Shown: positions 32,266-40,712 of the stretch, piece by piece
Numbering within the stretch: the stretch's first letter is position 1
Layout: every line of letters begins with the position of its first letter
Assembly (NCBI GenBank): GCA_937921865.1
Contig: CAKZWF010000011.1
Coordinates: 1-64,000, forward strand
Source of the DNA: an uncultured Pseudomonadales bacterium
GTDB taxonomy: Bacteria; Pseudomonadota; Gammaproteobacteria; Pseudomonadales; Azotimanducaceae
Direction: 5' to 3'
DNA: 64,000 bases
Position numbers and translations under genes: made by a program
The notes under the pieces: model-generated
The model's database searches: none
The model's input: only the letters and a program-made list of their open reading frames with translations
Told to the model about the DNA's origin: nothing

Positions 32266-32697
32266 ATGCGAAAACTTCTGTCACTGTTACTCGTATTCAG
32301 CCTCTGCTATGTCGCGTGGAACGAACTGGGATTAGAGCAACAACTGTTTTCGGGTCCTGCGGAAGCAGACGCCATTCTACGAGAGGCTTATCAAAACAGT
32401 CAGAGCGATATTCAGGTCGAAGGCAGCGGACGGGTTATAACTCTCCTTGCAGACGACACCGATGGTAGCCCGCACCAGCGATTCATCCTCCGGCTCAACT
32501 CTGGTCAGACTTTGCTTGTCGCCCACAACATCGCACTGGCCCCACGAATCCCGAAGCTGGAGACCGGAGATACAGTTGAGTTCTATGGTGAATACGAGTG
32601 GAACTACAAAGGCGGCGTACTCCATTGGACTCACGATGACCCGCAGAGACGACACGTCGCCGGCTGGTTAAAGCACAATGGAAAAACTTATCAGTGA
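32266..32697 (+). CDS. DUF3465 family exported protein
   Basis: Protein of 143 aa with an N-terminal hydrophobic segment (LLSLLLVFSLCYVAW, probably a signal peptide or anchor) and an OB-like beta domain: VEGSGRVITLLADDTDGSPH, QRFILRLNSGQTLLVAHN, LETGDTVEFYGEYEWN, GGVLHWTHDDP. This WTHxDP ending is characteristic of DUF3465, a family I recall from Vibrio integron cassettes. Biochemical function is unknown; a periplasmic location is inferred. Confidence 0.85.
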   Translation: MRKLLSLLLVFSLCYVAWNELGLEQQLFSGPAEADAILREAYQNSQSDIQVEGSGRVITLLADDTDGSPHQRFILRLNSGQTLLVAHNIALAPRIPKLETGDTVEFYGEYEWNYKGGVLHWTHDDPQRRHVAGWLKHNGKTYQ

Positions 32698-32847
32698 TCG
32701 CGCCGAATATCGGGTTTATTAGACCGTTTGAGAGCAGCTTCGCTCGATCAAACCCCAGTCGGTGGTCTTTGAAATTTGCCTATCGCGTCGCAGGCGTCAG
32801 CTCGAGATTAACACTGAAGAAACGAAAACAGCGTCCAGATGGTCATG

Positions 32848-33036
32848 ATGAGCTACCCGGGAGTTTTGGACGCGACAAAGTTCGGCTCGTATACAGGCCT
32901 TGCAAAAGCAGGCCGCGGATATGTGTGGGACGAGGTTCTGACGCGTCCTCGACGGACCGAGACTCCAGTTTCCGACTTCCTCAGTCCCAACGCGCCAGCC
33001 AATCGCCTGGATATTCTGAGAGGCGTCACGAGTTGA
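32848..33036 (+). pseudogene. internal-deletion remnant of a conserved GCN5-annotated protein
   Basis: The 62-codon frame joins an N-terminal piece (SYPGVLDATKFGSYTGLAKA and GRGYVWDEVL) directly to a C-terminal piece (TRPRRTETPVSDFLSPNAPA, NRLDILRG). In the full-length protein family that I remember, about 80 residues separate these motifs, so the middle has been deleted in frame. The 418-bp stretch between the DUF3465 and DUF1971 genes holds nothing else recognisable. Confidence 0.45.
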
Positions 33037-33115
33037 GACTTCGCGCCCAAGCCGGAGCGCTAAAATTACGCCAGGCCGAGCGCTCAATCGATCTCATTAT
33101 CAGAGACCAAAACAA

Positions 33116-33391
33116 ATGAAATCCATACCAGACGATTACAGTTCCTACAAAAAGACGCCGGTCTTTACCGAGGCCACCGTACCCCAGGGCCTGCTGAATG
33201 CTCATCAGACCAAAGCGGGAACCTGGGCTAAGATCGTTGTACTCGAAGGAAGACTCCTCTATCGAATTCTCGAACCTCAAGTAGAAGAGCACTTGCTGGA
33301 CTCCGAACGCTTCGGAGTAGTAGAACCTCAGGTATTACACGAAGTCGAGCCGAGAGGAAAAGTCAGCTTCTATGTCGATTTCCATAAGTAA
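33116..33391 (+). CDS. DUF1971 family protein (YeaR/TehB-N-like cupin)
   Basis: Small cupin-fold protein of 91 aa with the pattern YKKTPVFTEATVPQGLLNAH, GTWAKIVVLEGRLLYRI and VVEPQVLHEVEPRGKVSFYV. It matches the DUF1971 family, found as stand-alone YeaR (a nitrate- and stress-induced protein in E. coli) and fused to TehB tellurite methyltransferases. No tehB lies nearby. The substrate is unknown. Confidence 0.88.
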   Translation: MKSIPDDYSSYKKTPVFTEATVPQGLLNAHQTKAGTWAKIVVLEGRLLYRILEPQVEEHLLDSERFGVVEPQVLHEVEPRGKVSFYVDFHK

Positions 33392-33444
33392 AAGCAGACG
33401 GCACACTGACGTTACCCGGCATCATGGAATAGAAACCGCCGGCC

Positions 33445-33642
33445 ATTAACTGGGACGCACTTGGCGCCATTGGTGAACTGCTGGGATCAGTTGTCGTTCT
33501 GGCCACGTTAGCCTCGCTGGCTATGCAAACCCGCAGCATCAACAAACACAGCCAGGCTGAAGCGCAATACGCGTTCGTCGAGGCGATGGCGCAGGAGAAT
33601 ATGGTGATCGCCCAGAGCACCGAGAGCGCATCGATCTGGTGA
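33445..33642 (+). pseudogene. truncated paralogue of the 41944 membrane-anchored protein
   Basis: From 33445 the frame reads INWDALGAIGELLGSVVVLA and MQTRSINKHSQAEAQYAF, the same N-terminal amphipathic/transmembrane module as the intact gene at 41944 (WGSIGEIIGGIAVLVTIFYL). It has no standard start codon (ATT) and stops after 65 codons, whereas the intact relative has about 155 residues. Both 5' and 3' parts appear lost. Confidence 0.55.
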
Positions 33643-33720
33643 AGAGGGTTGGAGTCGTTTGAGGAGCTGACCGAAACCGGGAACAACCCCCACCACTAGA
33701 AAAATGCATAACGAGGTTCC

Positions 33721-33765
33721 ATGATCACGAAATGTGCAGAATGCGGAAACCACGTTTTAGTCTGA
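33721..33765 (+). pseudogene. 5' fragment of a zinc-ribbon-like gene
   Basis: ATG 33721 opens 14 codons, MITKCAECGNHVLV, with a CxxC pair typical of N-terminal zinc ribbons, then TGA overlapping the start of the next gene. It is too short to be functional and is probably the stub of a lost gene. Confidence 0.3.
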
Positions 33766-34304
33766 TGGCATATGCGTTCAACATCCGCAGCGAAAACGAA
33801 ACTTCTAACCCGCTCCTATCACTGTGGCAGCAATGCAGCTGTTTCGAACGCTCACCGAGCATGGCTCAACTGAGTTATCCACCACACATCACCCTCGCTA
33901 TATACGACGACCTAGCTCCTGAATCTCTGCTCGATGCGTTCAGCATTGCTTCCATGGGTATAGACAAATTCACAATCAGCTTTCGATCTTTAGGTTACTT
34001 CGAAGCACCCAATGCGATCATTCTCTGGGCAGCCCCCGAACCGTCAGACGCTCTGGCGTCAATTCACACCCGCATTCACTCTCAGATAGAACCAGAACTC
34101 TGCCGCGCTAACTATCGACCAGGACGATGGGTGCCACATTCCTCCTTAGCGACATCGATCGAATATTCTCACCGTGATGAAGCAATTGCTTTCGCCAACA
34201 AAACCATCGATCCTTTCGAGGTCGTTTTCGATTTTTTTGATTGCGCATCCTTTCCGCCTGTGAAGATAACCCGGAAAATGCGACTCAACGAAACTGGCTC
34301 ATAG
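33765..34304 (+). CDS. 2'-5' RNA ligase / cyclic phosphodiesterase family protein
   Basis: 2H phosphoesterase-superfamily protein of 179 aa starting at ATG 33765. The two histidine motifs that define the fold are visible: PPHITLAIYDD (HxT, around residue 47) and VPHSSLATSI (HxS, around residue 122). Such enzymes open cyclic phosphates or ligate 2'-5' RNA ends; many homologues have unknown substrates. Upstream in-frame codons to 33732 overlap a zinc-ribbon fragment and are excluded. It is followed by a broken VOC gene. Confidence 0.85.
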   Translation: MAYAFNIRSENETSNPLLSLWQQCSCFERSPSMAQLSYPPHITLAIYDDLAPESLLDAFSIASMGIDKFTISFRSLGYFEAPNAIILWAAPEPSDALASIHTRIHSQIEPELCRANYRPGRWVPHSSLATSIEYSHRDEAIAFANKTIDPFEVVFDFFDCASFPPVKITRKMRLNETGS

Positions 34305-34314
34305 GGTGTATGTA

Positions 34315-34440
34315 ATGCAGATCGACTTTCTCGAAGTTGTGACTAACGACGTTGATCCCGCTAGCAGCGTATATTCCGCTCACACGGTATGCCCTTCGGT
34401 GATTCGGCTCCGAATCAGCAACAACCCCAACATATGTCGA
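34315..34440 (+). pseudogene. frameshifted VOC/glyoxalase 5' fragment
   Basis: ATG 34315 begins MQIDFLEVVTNDVDPASSVY, a VOC-family N terminus. After SA the frame breaks: an apparent 2-bp insertion (CA in CTCACACGG) moves the expected HGMPFGDSAP into another frame. No C-terminal half follows; the next gene starts at 34493. This is one of three VOC fragments in the island. Confidence 0.5.
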
Positions 34441-34492
34441 TTGAATGGATCGATCGACAACAACGCGAATATCCCGGTTGCAGGAACGTCCA

Positions 34493-34972
34493 ATGGCTGT
34501 TGAAACTCCCAAAGACACAGACCCAGCCAGCTGGCATCGCTATTTTGCGATCGAAAACAACAATCGCGCCTGGGAGCTGGCCGGTATGCCAGCCAGAACA
34601 GATGAAGAGTCGCTGGAGATGCTGGATACCGCGCACGCTGCGGCATTGCACTGGGGCAAGGTTGGTACGGAACTGAACGGAATGCGCGCCAAGCTGCTTC
34701 TCGCGGAAGCCCATGCACTAGCTAACTTTGGCCAGTCTTCGCTTGCTCTGGCAGAAGAAGTGCGAAGCTACTTTCTCAACCGGGAAACTGACGATTGGGA
34801 AATTGCTTTCGTCCACACCATCCATGCCCATGCCGCATCAGCGGCTGGTGATGGCCAGCGCCATCGCGACAGCTATCAGGCGGCAGAGAGTTCAATCGCC
34901 GCTATCGCAGAAGATACCGATCGAGAAGTTGTTCTTATGACTTTCGTTCAGGTACCAATCCCCCAGAAATAG
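34493..34972 (+). CDS. conserved hypothetical helical protein
   Basis: Cytoplasmic protein of 159 aa, almost entirely predicted helical, with TPR-like heptad patterns (TDEESLEMLDTAHAAALHWG, AKLLLAEAHALANFGQSSLA, WEIAFVHTIHAHAASAAGD). Start ATG 34493 follows CAGGAACG; an upstream in-frame extension overlaps the VOC remnant. No catalytic residues or named family can be assigned. A role in protein binding is possible but only inferred from the repeat-like helices. Confidence 0.6.
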   Translation: MAVETPKDTDPASWHRYFAIENNNRAWELAGMPARTDEESLEMLDTAHAAALHWGKVGTELNGMRAKLLLAEAHALANFGQSSLALAEEVRSYFLNRETDDWEIAFVHTIHAHAASAAGDGQRHRDSYQAAESSIAAIAEDTDREVVLMTFVQVPIPQK

Positions 34973-35103
34973 ACCAGCAGGGGCGTTTTCGATCGCGGTT
35001 GCACCGGTTGCTGGTAATCTGATTAAGTATCACTGTATAGATCTGGTCAGAATTCTTACGCTGCAAACCGGGCTGAGACATCGAGACTGGGGAGGCACAC
35101 ACT

Positions 35104-35532
35104 ATGAATGCAATGCAGAATACTGTGATCGAGAGACTGCTAAAGCGCTTCGATGCATACGCTGATCTTGCGGCGCTGATCGACGCCGATCAACTCAAGC
35201 AAAGAATCGACCTGCCAAGACACAAGTCACTTACTGACCATCTGTGGTGTGTGGTGGGGGCAAGAGAAAGCTACACAAAGGCTATCGATCAGGGCGTATG
35301 GTCAGGGTTCGCATGCTCCATGCAGTCTTTTGAAGTTGAGGACTTTCAGGCTCACCTTCAGAACTCGGCGCTTGCAGCCAGCGACACGATCAATGCGATT
35401 ACTGACTGGACACCAGAGCGAGCCAGCCTGCTGGCAACCTTTGCTGAACACGAAGTCATGCACGAAGGGCAGATCATTCGCCATATGTACGCCCTCGAGC
35501 AGTCCCTGCCGGAATCCTGGGTGTGGGCGTAG
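35104..35532 (+). CDS. DinB family protein
   Basis: Four-helix-bundle protein of 142 aa of the DinB/YfiT type. Metal-ligand histidines of the family are seen in KSLTDHLWCVVGARESY (first His) and in FAEHEVMHEGQIIRHMYAL (two further His). Members include thiol-dependent transferases and damage-inducible proteins of unknown activity. The start ATG is preceded by GGGGAGG. A second ATG at 35113 is possible. Confidence 0.88.
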   Translation: MNAMQNTVIERLLKRFDAYADLAALIDADQLKQRIDLPRHKSLTDHLWCVVGARESYTKAIDQGVWSGFACSMQSFEVEDFQAHLQNSALAASDTINAITDWTPERASLLATFAEHEVMHEGQIIRHMYALEQSLPESWVWA

Positions 35533-35568
35533 TATCGGAAAACGCGCCTTCGGCTCACATTCCTCTAA

Positions 35569-35736
35569 GTCTACGCCTCCGATACAGATCTGGCTTTCGA
35601 CAAAGCACTGGAGGAAGGTGCGATCTGCATCGAAGCACCGGCGGAGATGCTTTATGGAGACAGAAGAGCCATGGTCGCAGACCCCTGGGGCAATCGCTGG
35701 CAGATTGCTACTCATCGACAGTTTTCAGCGAAATAG
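35569..35736 (+). pseudogene. VOC/glyoxalase (PhnB-like) 3' fragment
   Basis: The frame opens directly after a TAA at 35566 and reads a VOC C-terminal half: SDTDLAFDKALEEGAICIEA, then MLYGDRRAMVADPWGNRWQI, ATH. This is the second half of a PhnB/glyoxalase-like protein with its conserved DPWGN metal-side turn. No start codon or N-terminal half exists. It fills most of the 234-bp gap before the cupin gene. Confidence 0.6.
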
Positions 35737-35766
35737 CAAAGCGCGCAGACAAGCGAGGTCATCACC

Positions 35767-36219
35767 ATGCCAGAAACAGTTCCACCAAACCTCATCCACA
35801 CCCAAACAACCAAATGGAGTACCGGCAACTCGGCGGACCTGACGTATCGCTATAAGAACCTGGACGGCCAACACATCGGGGCAAGAATCGAAGAACTGGC
35901 GATTGGCGGAACTTCCAGCTACCACCACTACCACACCAGCGAAGAAGAACATGTGTTCATCTTAAGCGGCCAAGCTACTCTGTTCTGGGGCGATAGCAAA
36001 ATTCCTGTTTCGCAAGGCGATCATATTTGGTTTCAGGCTGGCGAAGAGATCGCCCATCATCTGATCAACCAATCTGACGAACTCTGCACTTACCTCGTCT
36101 ACGGCGAGCGCAAAAAGGACGATGTGGTAGTTTATCCGGACGCTCAGGTCATGATGATCAAATCGCTGGGTAGACGGCAGTTCACTTACCGACCACTCAT
36201 TACCGATGACTCAAAGTAA
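35767..36219 (+). CDS. cupin-domain protein
   Basis: Single cupin barrel of 150 aa. The two cupin motifs are visible: HHYHTSEEEHVFILSGQATL (metal-ligand His and Glu) and GDHIWFQAGEEIAHHLINQS. Such proteins often bind a metal and act as small-molecule isomerases, dioxygenases or sensors; the substrate is unknown. It is followed after 9 bp by the DUF1801 gene on the same strand. Confidence 0.9.
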   Translation: MPETVPPNLIHTQTTKWSTGNSADLTYRYKNLDGQHIGARIEELAIGGTSSYHHYHTSEEEHVFILSGQATLFWGDSKIPVSQGDHIWFQAGEEIAHHLINQSDELCTYLVYGERKKDDVVVYPDAQVMMIKSLGRRQFTYRPLITDDSK

Positions 36220-36228
36220 AACGGCGGA

Positions 36229-36660
36229 ATGACACATAGTATGAATTCACGGGTACAGGCCGTCTTCTGTTCGTATCCGCAAGAAATCCGCAGCAATTTG
36301 CACATTGTGCGCAAGCTCATTCTTGCGACCGCGTCCGGGATCGAGGTTGTTGGTGAACTTACCGAAACGTTGAAATGGGGCGAGCCCGCTTACCTGACAG
36401 AGCGAACTAAATCAGGCAGCACCATACGCATTGGCTGGAAGAAATCCGTGCCGACCCAATACGCGATGTACTTCAACTGCCAGACCACGCTTGTAGATAC
36501 GTTTCGAACACTGTTTCCTGAGCTACACTTCGAGGGCAATCGCGCGCTTATCTTCGAAGTGACAGAAGAACTACCGGTGGAATCCCTTACCCAGTGCATC
36601 GCGCTGGCGCTGACTTACCACAGCGCGAAAAAACACAATCGTCGAACTCAAAGTGCCTGA
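36229..36660 (+). CDS. DUF1801 domain protein
   Basis: Protein of 143 aa of the DUF1801 family: VQAVFCSYPQEIRSNLHIVR, then GELTETLKWGEPAYLTERT, TIRIGWKKSVPTQYAMYFNC, and FEGNRALIFEVTEELP. The LKWGEPAY motif is typical. It differs from the other DUF1801 protein at 31289 in lacking the GTGKR motif, so the two are not recent duplicates. Function unknown. Confidence 0.88.
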   Translation: MTHSMNSRVQAVFCSYPQEIRSNLHIVRKLILATASGIEVVGELTETLKWGEPAYLTERTKSGSTIRIGWKKSVPTQYAMYFNCQTTLVDTFRTLFPELHFEGNRALIFEVTEELPVESLTQCIALALTYHSAKKHNRRTQSA

Positions 36661-36681
36661 CGTCTCTCATAGTCCCGTCTG

Positions 36682-37218
36682 GTGCATACCATGACCTCAA
36701 AGCTACTCAGACCTGATGCGGTGATTCGCGATGAGCAAAGCACTGACCACCAGGCTATTCACTCAATCACTGAAATCGCTTTTCGTGGTCGACCCTACGC
36801 TGGGGGAGATGAACAGGACGTCATCATCCGACTGCGCAACGCTCATGATCTGACGCTGTCACTGGTATATCTGATCGATTCGAAGATCGTCGGGCAGATC
36901 ACCTTCTCTCCAGCAACCGTGGCCGATGCTTCACAGCCCTGGTTTGCGCTTGGGCCTGTCTCTGTTCTACCGGAATTCCAGGGCCAAGGCATTGGCTCGA
37001 AATTGATCAATCTGGGTTTAAGCAGAATTGTCGAGCTCGGCGCACGCGGCTGCATCCTCACCGGAAATCCAATCTACTATCAACGCTTCGGATTCGAGTT
37101 GTGTCCGGAAAACTGCCCGGTAAACGAACCCGAGGAGTACTTCATGCTGAAACTGTTTGTTTCCAAGCAACCTGATGGTCCGTTCAAGTTTCATGAAGCT
37201 TTTTACGACGATGTGTAG
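36682..37218 (+). CDS. GNAT family N-acetyltransferase (YhbS-like)
   Basis: Acetyl-CoA-dependent transferase of 178 aa from GTG 36682 (175 from ATG 36691). GNAT elements are IRDEQSTDHQAIHSITEIAF at the N terminus, IVGQITFSPATV, the cofactor-binding VSVLPEFQGQGIGSKLINLG (motif A, Q/RxxGxG/A) and CILTGNPIYYQRFGFELC, characteristic of YhbS-type enzymes. The acceptor is unknown. One of eight GNAT-domain genes in the island. Confidence 0.92.
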   Translation: MHTMTSKLLRPDAVIRDEQSTDHQAIHSITEIAFRGRPYAGGDEQDVIIRLRNAHDLTLSLVYLIDSKIVGQITFSPATVADASQPWFALGPVSVLPEFQGQGIGSKLINLGLSRIVELGARGCILTGNPIYYQRFGFELCPENCPVNEPEEYFMLKLFVSKQPDGPFKFHEAFYDDV

Positions 37219-37260
37219 CCCGCGCCACGGCGAACACAAAATCACTTGAGGAATAGCACT

Positions 37261-37653
37261 ATGATCACCGGTAGCTGCTTCTGCTCCAGAGTCTCTTATA
37301 CCCTGAACGGGTCATTGCAAAATGGCCGGTCCTGCCACTGTTCCAGATGCAGAAAAGCCTTCAGCGGCGCATCTTCGGCTTATGCACAACTCTCACCCGG
37401 CAGCACCGTCAGTTGGACAGGTAAAGAATTTCTATCCACATCGGCTGACGAAGGACTGGCCATCGGGTTCTGCGGCAGTTGCGGTTCTACCCTGTGCGGG
37501 ATGTGGAACGGCGACGTCCACGGACTCACTTTGGGGTGCATTGATGGCGACCCCGGTGTGGAAATCGAAGAGCATATCTTTGTTGGCTCGAAGGCACCCT
37601 GGGATCATATCGGCGGGAACGCGCCACAATTCGAGGAGCACGCCGAAACCTAA
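37261..37653 (+). CDS. GFA family (glutathione-dependent formaldehyde-activating-like) zinc protein
   Basis: CENP-V/GFA-fold protein of 130 aa. All zinc ligands are present: GSCFCSRVSYTLNG (CxC), RSCHCSRCRKAFSG (CHCxxC) and FCGSCGSTLCG (CxxC). The C-terminal IEEHIFVGSKAPWDHIG is typical. Most family members are not formaldehyde-activating, so the reaction is unknown. Start ATG 37261 is chosen because the longer frame only adds five unconserved residues. Confidence 0.92.
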   Translation: MITGSCFCSRVSYTLNGSLQNGRSCHCSRCRKAFSGASSAYAQLSPGSTVSWTGKEFLSTSADEGLAIGFCGSCGSTLCGMWNGDVHGLTLGCIDGDPGVEIEEHIFVGSKAPWDHIGGNAPQFEEHAET

Positions 37654-37780
37654 GCACCATGAACCCGTCATCCAAACGAGTCGTAAAAACGATGTCCATT
37701 GCAGACACTACCGTTCGCTGCTCTACTCCCGGATGCGAGAAATACGACGTATCGTAAAAAACTGACCGGGGAGAGATACC

Positions 37781-38200
37781 ATGACAGGTCTCAGGCTGCT
37801 GGGAATCTATGTATTTTCAAACGACCTCGATGCAACACTGGCGTTCTATCGCAAGGTTGGTCTTGAGGTCGAAAAAATCAGCGACGTGTTTGCCAGGGCG
37901 ACGATGCCCGGTGGCGGCATGATCGAATTCGGCACTGATGAACTCACTAACAGCTACGATCCCGGTTGGATTCGGCCTGACGGTAACAGCAATAACACCA
38001 TCAATCTGGAGCTAGCATCGCGGGAAGCGGTCGACTCAACTTTCTCAGCTTTGGTAAACGATGGATACATCGGACACCTGGCTCCCTGTAATCCACCATG
38101 GCAGGCGCGTTTCGCCATTGTGATGGATCCCGACGGAAACTTTGTCGGGATGCACAGCCCGCGCAGCTTCGAGGATGATCGTAAACGCGAAAGCGACTGA
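37781..38200 (+). CDS. VOC family protein (glyoxalase/bleomycin-resistance-like)
   Basis: Protein of 139 aa with paired beta-alpha-beta-beta-beta modules: LLGIYVFSNDLDATLAFYRK, VGLEVEKISDVFARAT in the first half, and VDSTFSALVNDGYIGH and ARFAIVMDPDGNFVGMHSPR in the second. VOC proteins include dioxygenases, lyases and antibiotic-binding proteins; nothing narrows the activity here. The ATG is preceded by GGGGAGAG. Confidence 0.9.
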   Translation: MTGLRLLGIYVFSNDLDATLAFYRKVGLEVEKISDVFARATMPGGGMIEFGTDELTNSYDPGWIRPDGNSNNTINLELASREAVDSTFSALVNDGYIGHLAPCNPPWQARFAIVMDPDGNFVGMHSPRSFEDDRKRESD

Positions 38201-38229
38201 TCTGCAGAACCGATAATGGATTTCGAATC

Positions 38230-38685
38230 ATGAAAATCAGCAGTTTACTGATCGGTGTGTTCTGGGTTTATCTGTTGGTGGATTCCTACAGGCAGGGCGT
38301 AGCGCTACCGGAAACTGTTGCCATCCTGACACTGCCAACGATACCCGGAGCTGTTTTCGCGACTATACTGGGCGGGTCTTTCGTGTTCGCATTGACTCTG
38401 ACCTTTTCTATTCGAATCCGCCTGATCGAAGATCTGCCATTGCTTACCCGCCTGCTGGACGGGCGATTTGGCGAAGGGACCTATAAAGATTTCAATCACC
38501 GGCTCCGACCTATTGCGCTATCGATAATCTGCGGGTTGATACTCGGCGGATTTGGTCTGCACGCTATTCACACAAGTACTATGAATCCCCTTGGCTACCT
38601 TCTATCAGGTATTTTTCTTGCTGTTACAGCCGGTCTGCTGATCGCGCAGCTGCTCAGCTTCCGCTATCCGCCGGCTCTGCGCTGA
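38230..38685 (+). CDS. hypothetical membrane protein
   Basis: Protein of 151 aa with four hydrophobic segments at about residues 3-20, 41-62, 96-115 and 122-143, and a polar cytoplasmic-type loop (RLIEDLPLLTRLLDGRFGEG). No family is recognised. It follows the VOC gene by 29 bp and precedes a DNA glycosylase gene by 11 bp on the same strand. Confidence 0.6.
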   Translation: MKISSLLIGVFWVYLLVDSYRQGVALPETVAILTLPTIPGAVFATILGGSFVFALTLTFSIRIRLIEDLPLLTRLLDGRFGEGTYKDFNHRLRPIALSIICGLILGGFGLHAIHTSTMNPLGYLLSGIFLAVTAGLLIAQLLSFRYPPALR

Positions 38686-38696
38686 CCTGAGCCAAG

Positions 38697-39203
38697 ATGA
38701 CGCACATCCACAGTTTTCCTGCGATCAGTGATTATTCAGCTACACGACTGATTCTCGGATCCATGCCCGGCAAAGCTTCTCTTGAGGCAGGCCAGTACTA
38801 CGCGCACCCCCGCAATCTGTTCTGGAAAGCGCTGAACACATTCGATCTTGTAGATTCCGGTGCACCTTACCCGCGGCGTTGCCAGCAGCTCATTGAACAG
38901 CGGATCGCACTGTGGGATGTGTTGAAACTGTGTACACGTACCAGCAGTCTGGATTCGGATATTGTCACCTCATCGATGGTGGCCAACGACCTCCGAAGCT
39001 TTCTTATTCATCATCCGAACGTTACGCAAGTCTTCTTCAACGGCGCCAAAGCACAACAGATTTATCAACGCCATGTACTGCCTGAAATCGGAGCAGAATT
39101 CTCTAACCTCACCACCACTCGCCTGCCGTCAACGAGTCCAGCGAATGCCGCCATTTCGGAAGAGGTCAAACTGGCCGCCTGGCGGGCAGTGGCAGTCGGT
39201 TAG
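38697..39203 (+). CDS. DNA-deoxyinosine glycosylase (hypoxanthine-DNA glycosylase, UDG superfamily)
   Basis: Base-excision repair enzyme of 168 aa predicted to remove hypoxanthine (deaminated adenine). Superfamily motifs are LILGSMPGKASLEAGQYYAH followed by PRNLFWKAL (motif 1 and Asn of the HDG type), GIALWDVL-like RIALWDVLKLC, FFNGAKAQQIY, and the C-terminal LPSTSPANA. It is one of few DNA-repair enzymes in the island. It converges on the methyltransferase gene. Confidence 0.88.
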   Translation: MTHIHSFPAISDYSATRLILGSMPGKASLEAGQYYAHPRNLFWKALNTFDLVDSGAPYPRRCQQLIEQRIALWDVLKLCTRTSSLDSDIVTSSMVANDLRSFLIHHPNVTQVFFNGAKAQQIYQRHVLPEIGAEFSNLTTTRLPSTSPANAAISEEVKLAAWRAVAVG

Positions 39204-39215
39204 CCGGTCGCGCCT

Positions 39216-40028
39216 TCAGCGTCTGCCTGGTTGCGATCGCGGTCTGAATATCTGCGAGTGTATTCGATGCCAGATCTGGAATTCATTGCCGGTGAGCTGC
39301 TCTAAAAGTGCTTCGTGTTCGCGATCGAACGCAGCCACCTGATCTGAATTGAGACTCGCCGCAATTCCGCGCAATGCGCGCATTCGACCACGCCAACTCT
39401 CCCGGGTGAACGGTATCTGCTCGTCATAGGCAAAGAAACCAATCAGCTCAAATGTATCAATAGACCAGTCAGGTTCAGCGGCAAGATGGCCGCTCCAATC
39501 TGCGCCTCCCCAATCCGGATTGTGTTCCAGCACCAGCCGTTCGGACGCTGCAACTATTGGATCGAGACGCGGCATGAAACTGAAATGGGAAACCAGCAGG
39601 CAGCCGCCAGGCTTTAGAACCCGGCAAACCTCCGGAATAGTTTTGCTCAAATCGAAGTACATCCAGCACTGGTTGGCGGTCACCACATCGAAGCTGTTGT
39701 CCGCATAGGGCAGGCTCTCCGCGCCGGCAACCTGATAGTCGATCTTCAGCCCTTCCCGCTCGGCGGATGAAATCGCCATCGCAATTTGTGCTTCTGAGAT
39801 ATCACTGCCGCAGGTCGCAACGCCCTGGGCAGCAAAACGGCGTGCCAGCAGACCTGTGCCCGTGCCGACATCCAGAAGACGTTGACTGGCCAAGCCGATT
39901 TCGAAGCTCTGCAATCGAGTGTAGAAACTGTCAGGGGGACCCGGTCGAAATCGATCGTAGTCGGCTGAGGTTCGGCCCCAGTCGAAACCCCGGCCTTCGT
40001 CTATGGCTTCAAAGCGCTGTTCGGGCAT
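39216..40028 (-). CDS. class I SAM-dependent methyltransferase
   Basis: Methyltransferase of 270 aa from ATG 40028. SAM-binding motif I is LLDVGTGTGLLARRFAAQG, motif II is NSFDVVTANQCWMYFD, and post-motif EVCRVLKPGGCLLVSHF follows. The N-terminal FDWGRTSADYDRFRPGPP resembles UbiE/methyltransf_11-type enzymes acting on small molecules. The open frame extends upstream to 40124 but overlaps the divergent GNAT gene region without conservation. It is one of the few minus-strand genes in the island. Confidence 0.9.
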   Translation of the reverse strand: MPEQRFEAIDEGRGFDWGRTSADYDRFRPGPPDSFYTRLQSFEIGLASQRLLDVGTGTGLLARRFAAQGVATCGSDISEAQIAMAISSAEREGLKIDYQVAGAESLPYADNSFDVVTANQCWMYFDLSKTIPEVCRVLKPGGCLLVSHFSFMPRLDPIVAASERLVLEHNPDWGGADWSGHLAAEPDWSIDTFELIGFFAYDEQIPFTRESWRGRMRALRGIAASLNSDQVAAFDREHEALLEQLTGNEFQIWHRIHSQIFRPRSQPGRR

Positions 40029-40131
40029 ACCAGAAAGTGTCCAGTGGATCTCACCACAGCCTATCAGACCAACCATTCCAGCGAATCCGAGCTGCGTCGA
40101 AATCTGCAAAAATCTATGAAACACTCAAGCA

Positions 40132-40620
40132 GTGCCAGAAAAACCGACAATCATCGTACGTTCCCTGGACACGCCAGAGTACGTGCGATTCATGATTCAG
40201 TTAAAAGCTCGATATATGCTGGATCGTATTGAGGGTAATCTGCTCGACGACGAGCAGGCCCGCCACTATACCGAGCAGCAGTGGCACGCTTTGCTGCCAG
40301 ATGGTCAGGCGACATGCGGCCACAGTTTTCTGAATCTGATCGTTGCTGACACTGATGAAGCGGTGGGATCCGCCTGGCTGTTTGTCGATTCCGAGCTGTC
40401 TAGTGCATTCATCTATGAGCTGTTTCTGGACGAAGAGCAGCGTGGCCGCGGACTGGGTAGAGCGTCTCTTGAAGCGCTGGAAACCCTGGCACTCGACCAG
40501 GGCGCAGCGACCCTGGGTTTGAACGTATTCGCAAGCAATACTCACGCAAGAGCACTTTACGAATCTTACGGTTTCAGTGCGGTGAGCACAGATATGATCA
40601 AGCGACTGAGAGCAACCTGA
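40132..40620 (+). CDS. GNAT family N-acetyltransferase
   Basis: Acetyltransferase of 162 aa starting at GTG 40132. Motif A is LFLDEEQRGRGLGRASLEAL (RxxGxG), with ALDQGAATLGLNVFASNTHA and RALYESYGFSAVSTDMIK forming the C-terminal splayed strand and helix. Substrate unknown. Its stop codon overlaps the ATG of a truncated GNAT fragment by one base. Confidence 0.92.
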   Translation: MPEKPTIIVRSLDTPEYVRFMIQLKARYMLDRIEGNLLDDEQARHYTEQQWHALLPDGQATCGHSFLNLIVADTDEAVGSAWLFVDSELSSAFIYELFLDEEQRGRGLGRASLEALETLALDQGAATLGLNVFASNTHARALYESYGFSAVSTDMIKRLRAT

Positions 40621-40712
40621 TGAATCATGCAGAAAGTACCGTGATCAGATCATTCCACGACGACGATAGAGACGCCTGCGTGGCGCTGATCATGGTGAAA
40701 AAGCTGGACTGA
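40620..40712 (+). pseudogene. truncated GNAT 5' fragment
   Basis: ATG 40620 opens 30 codons, MNHAESTVIRSFHDDDRDAC and VALIMVKKLD, resembling a GNAT N terminus (IRSF.DDDRDAC..L). It then stops. A following frame at 40711-40797 (EVIAVFDERQDLTVLQHLKA) is unrecognised. The 241-bp gap before the VOC gene holds nothing else. Confidence 0.45.
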
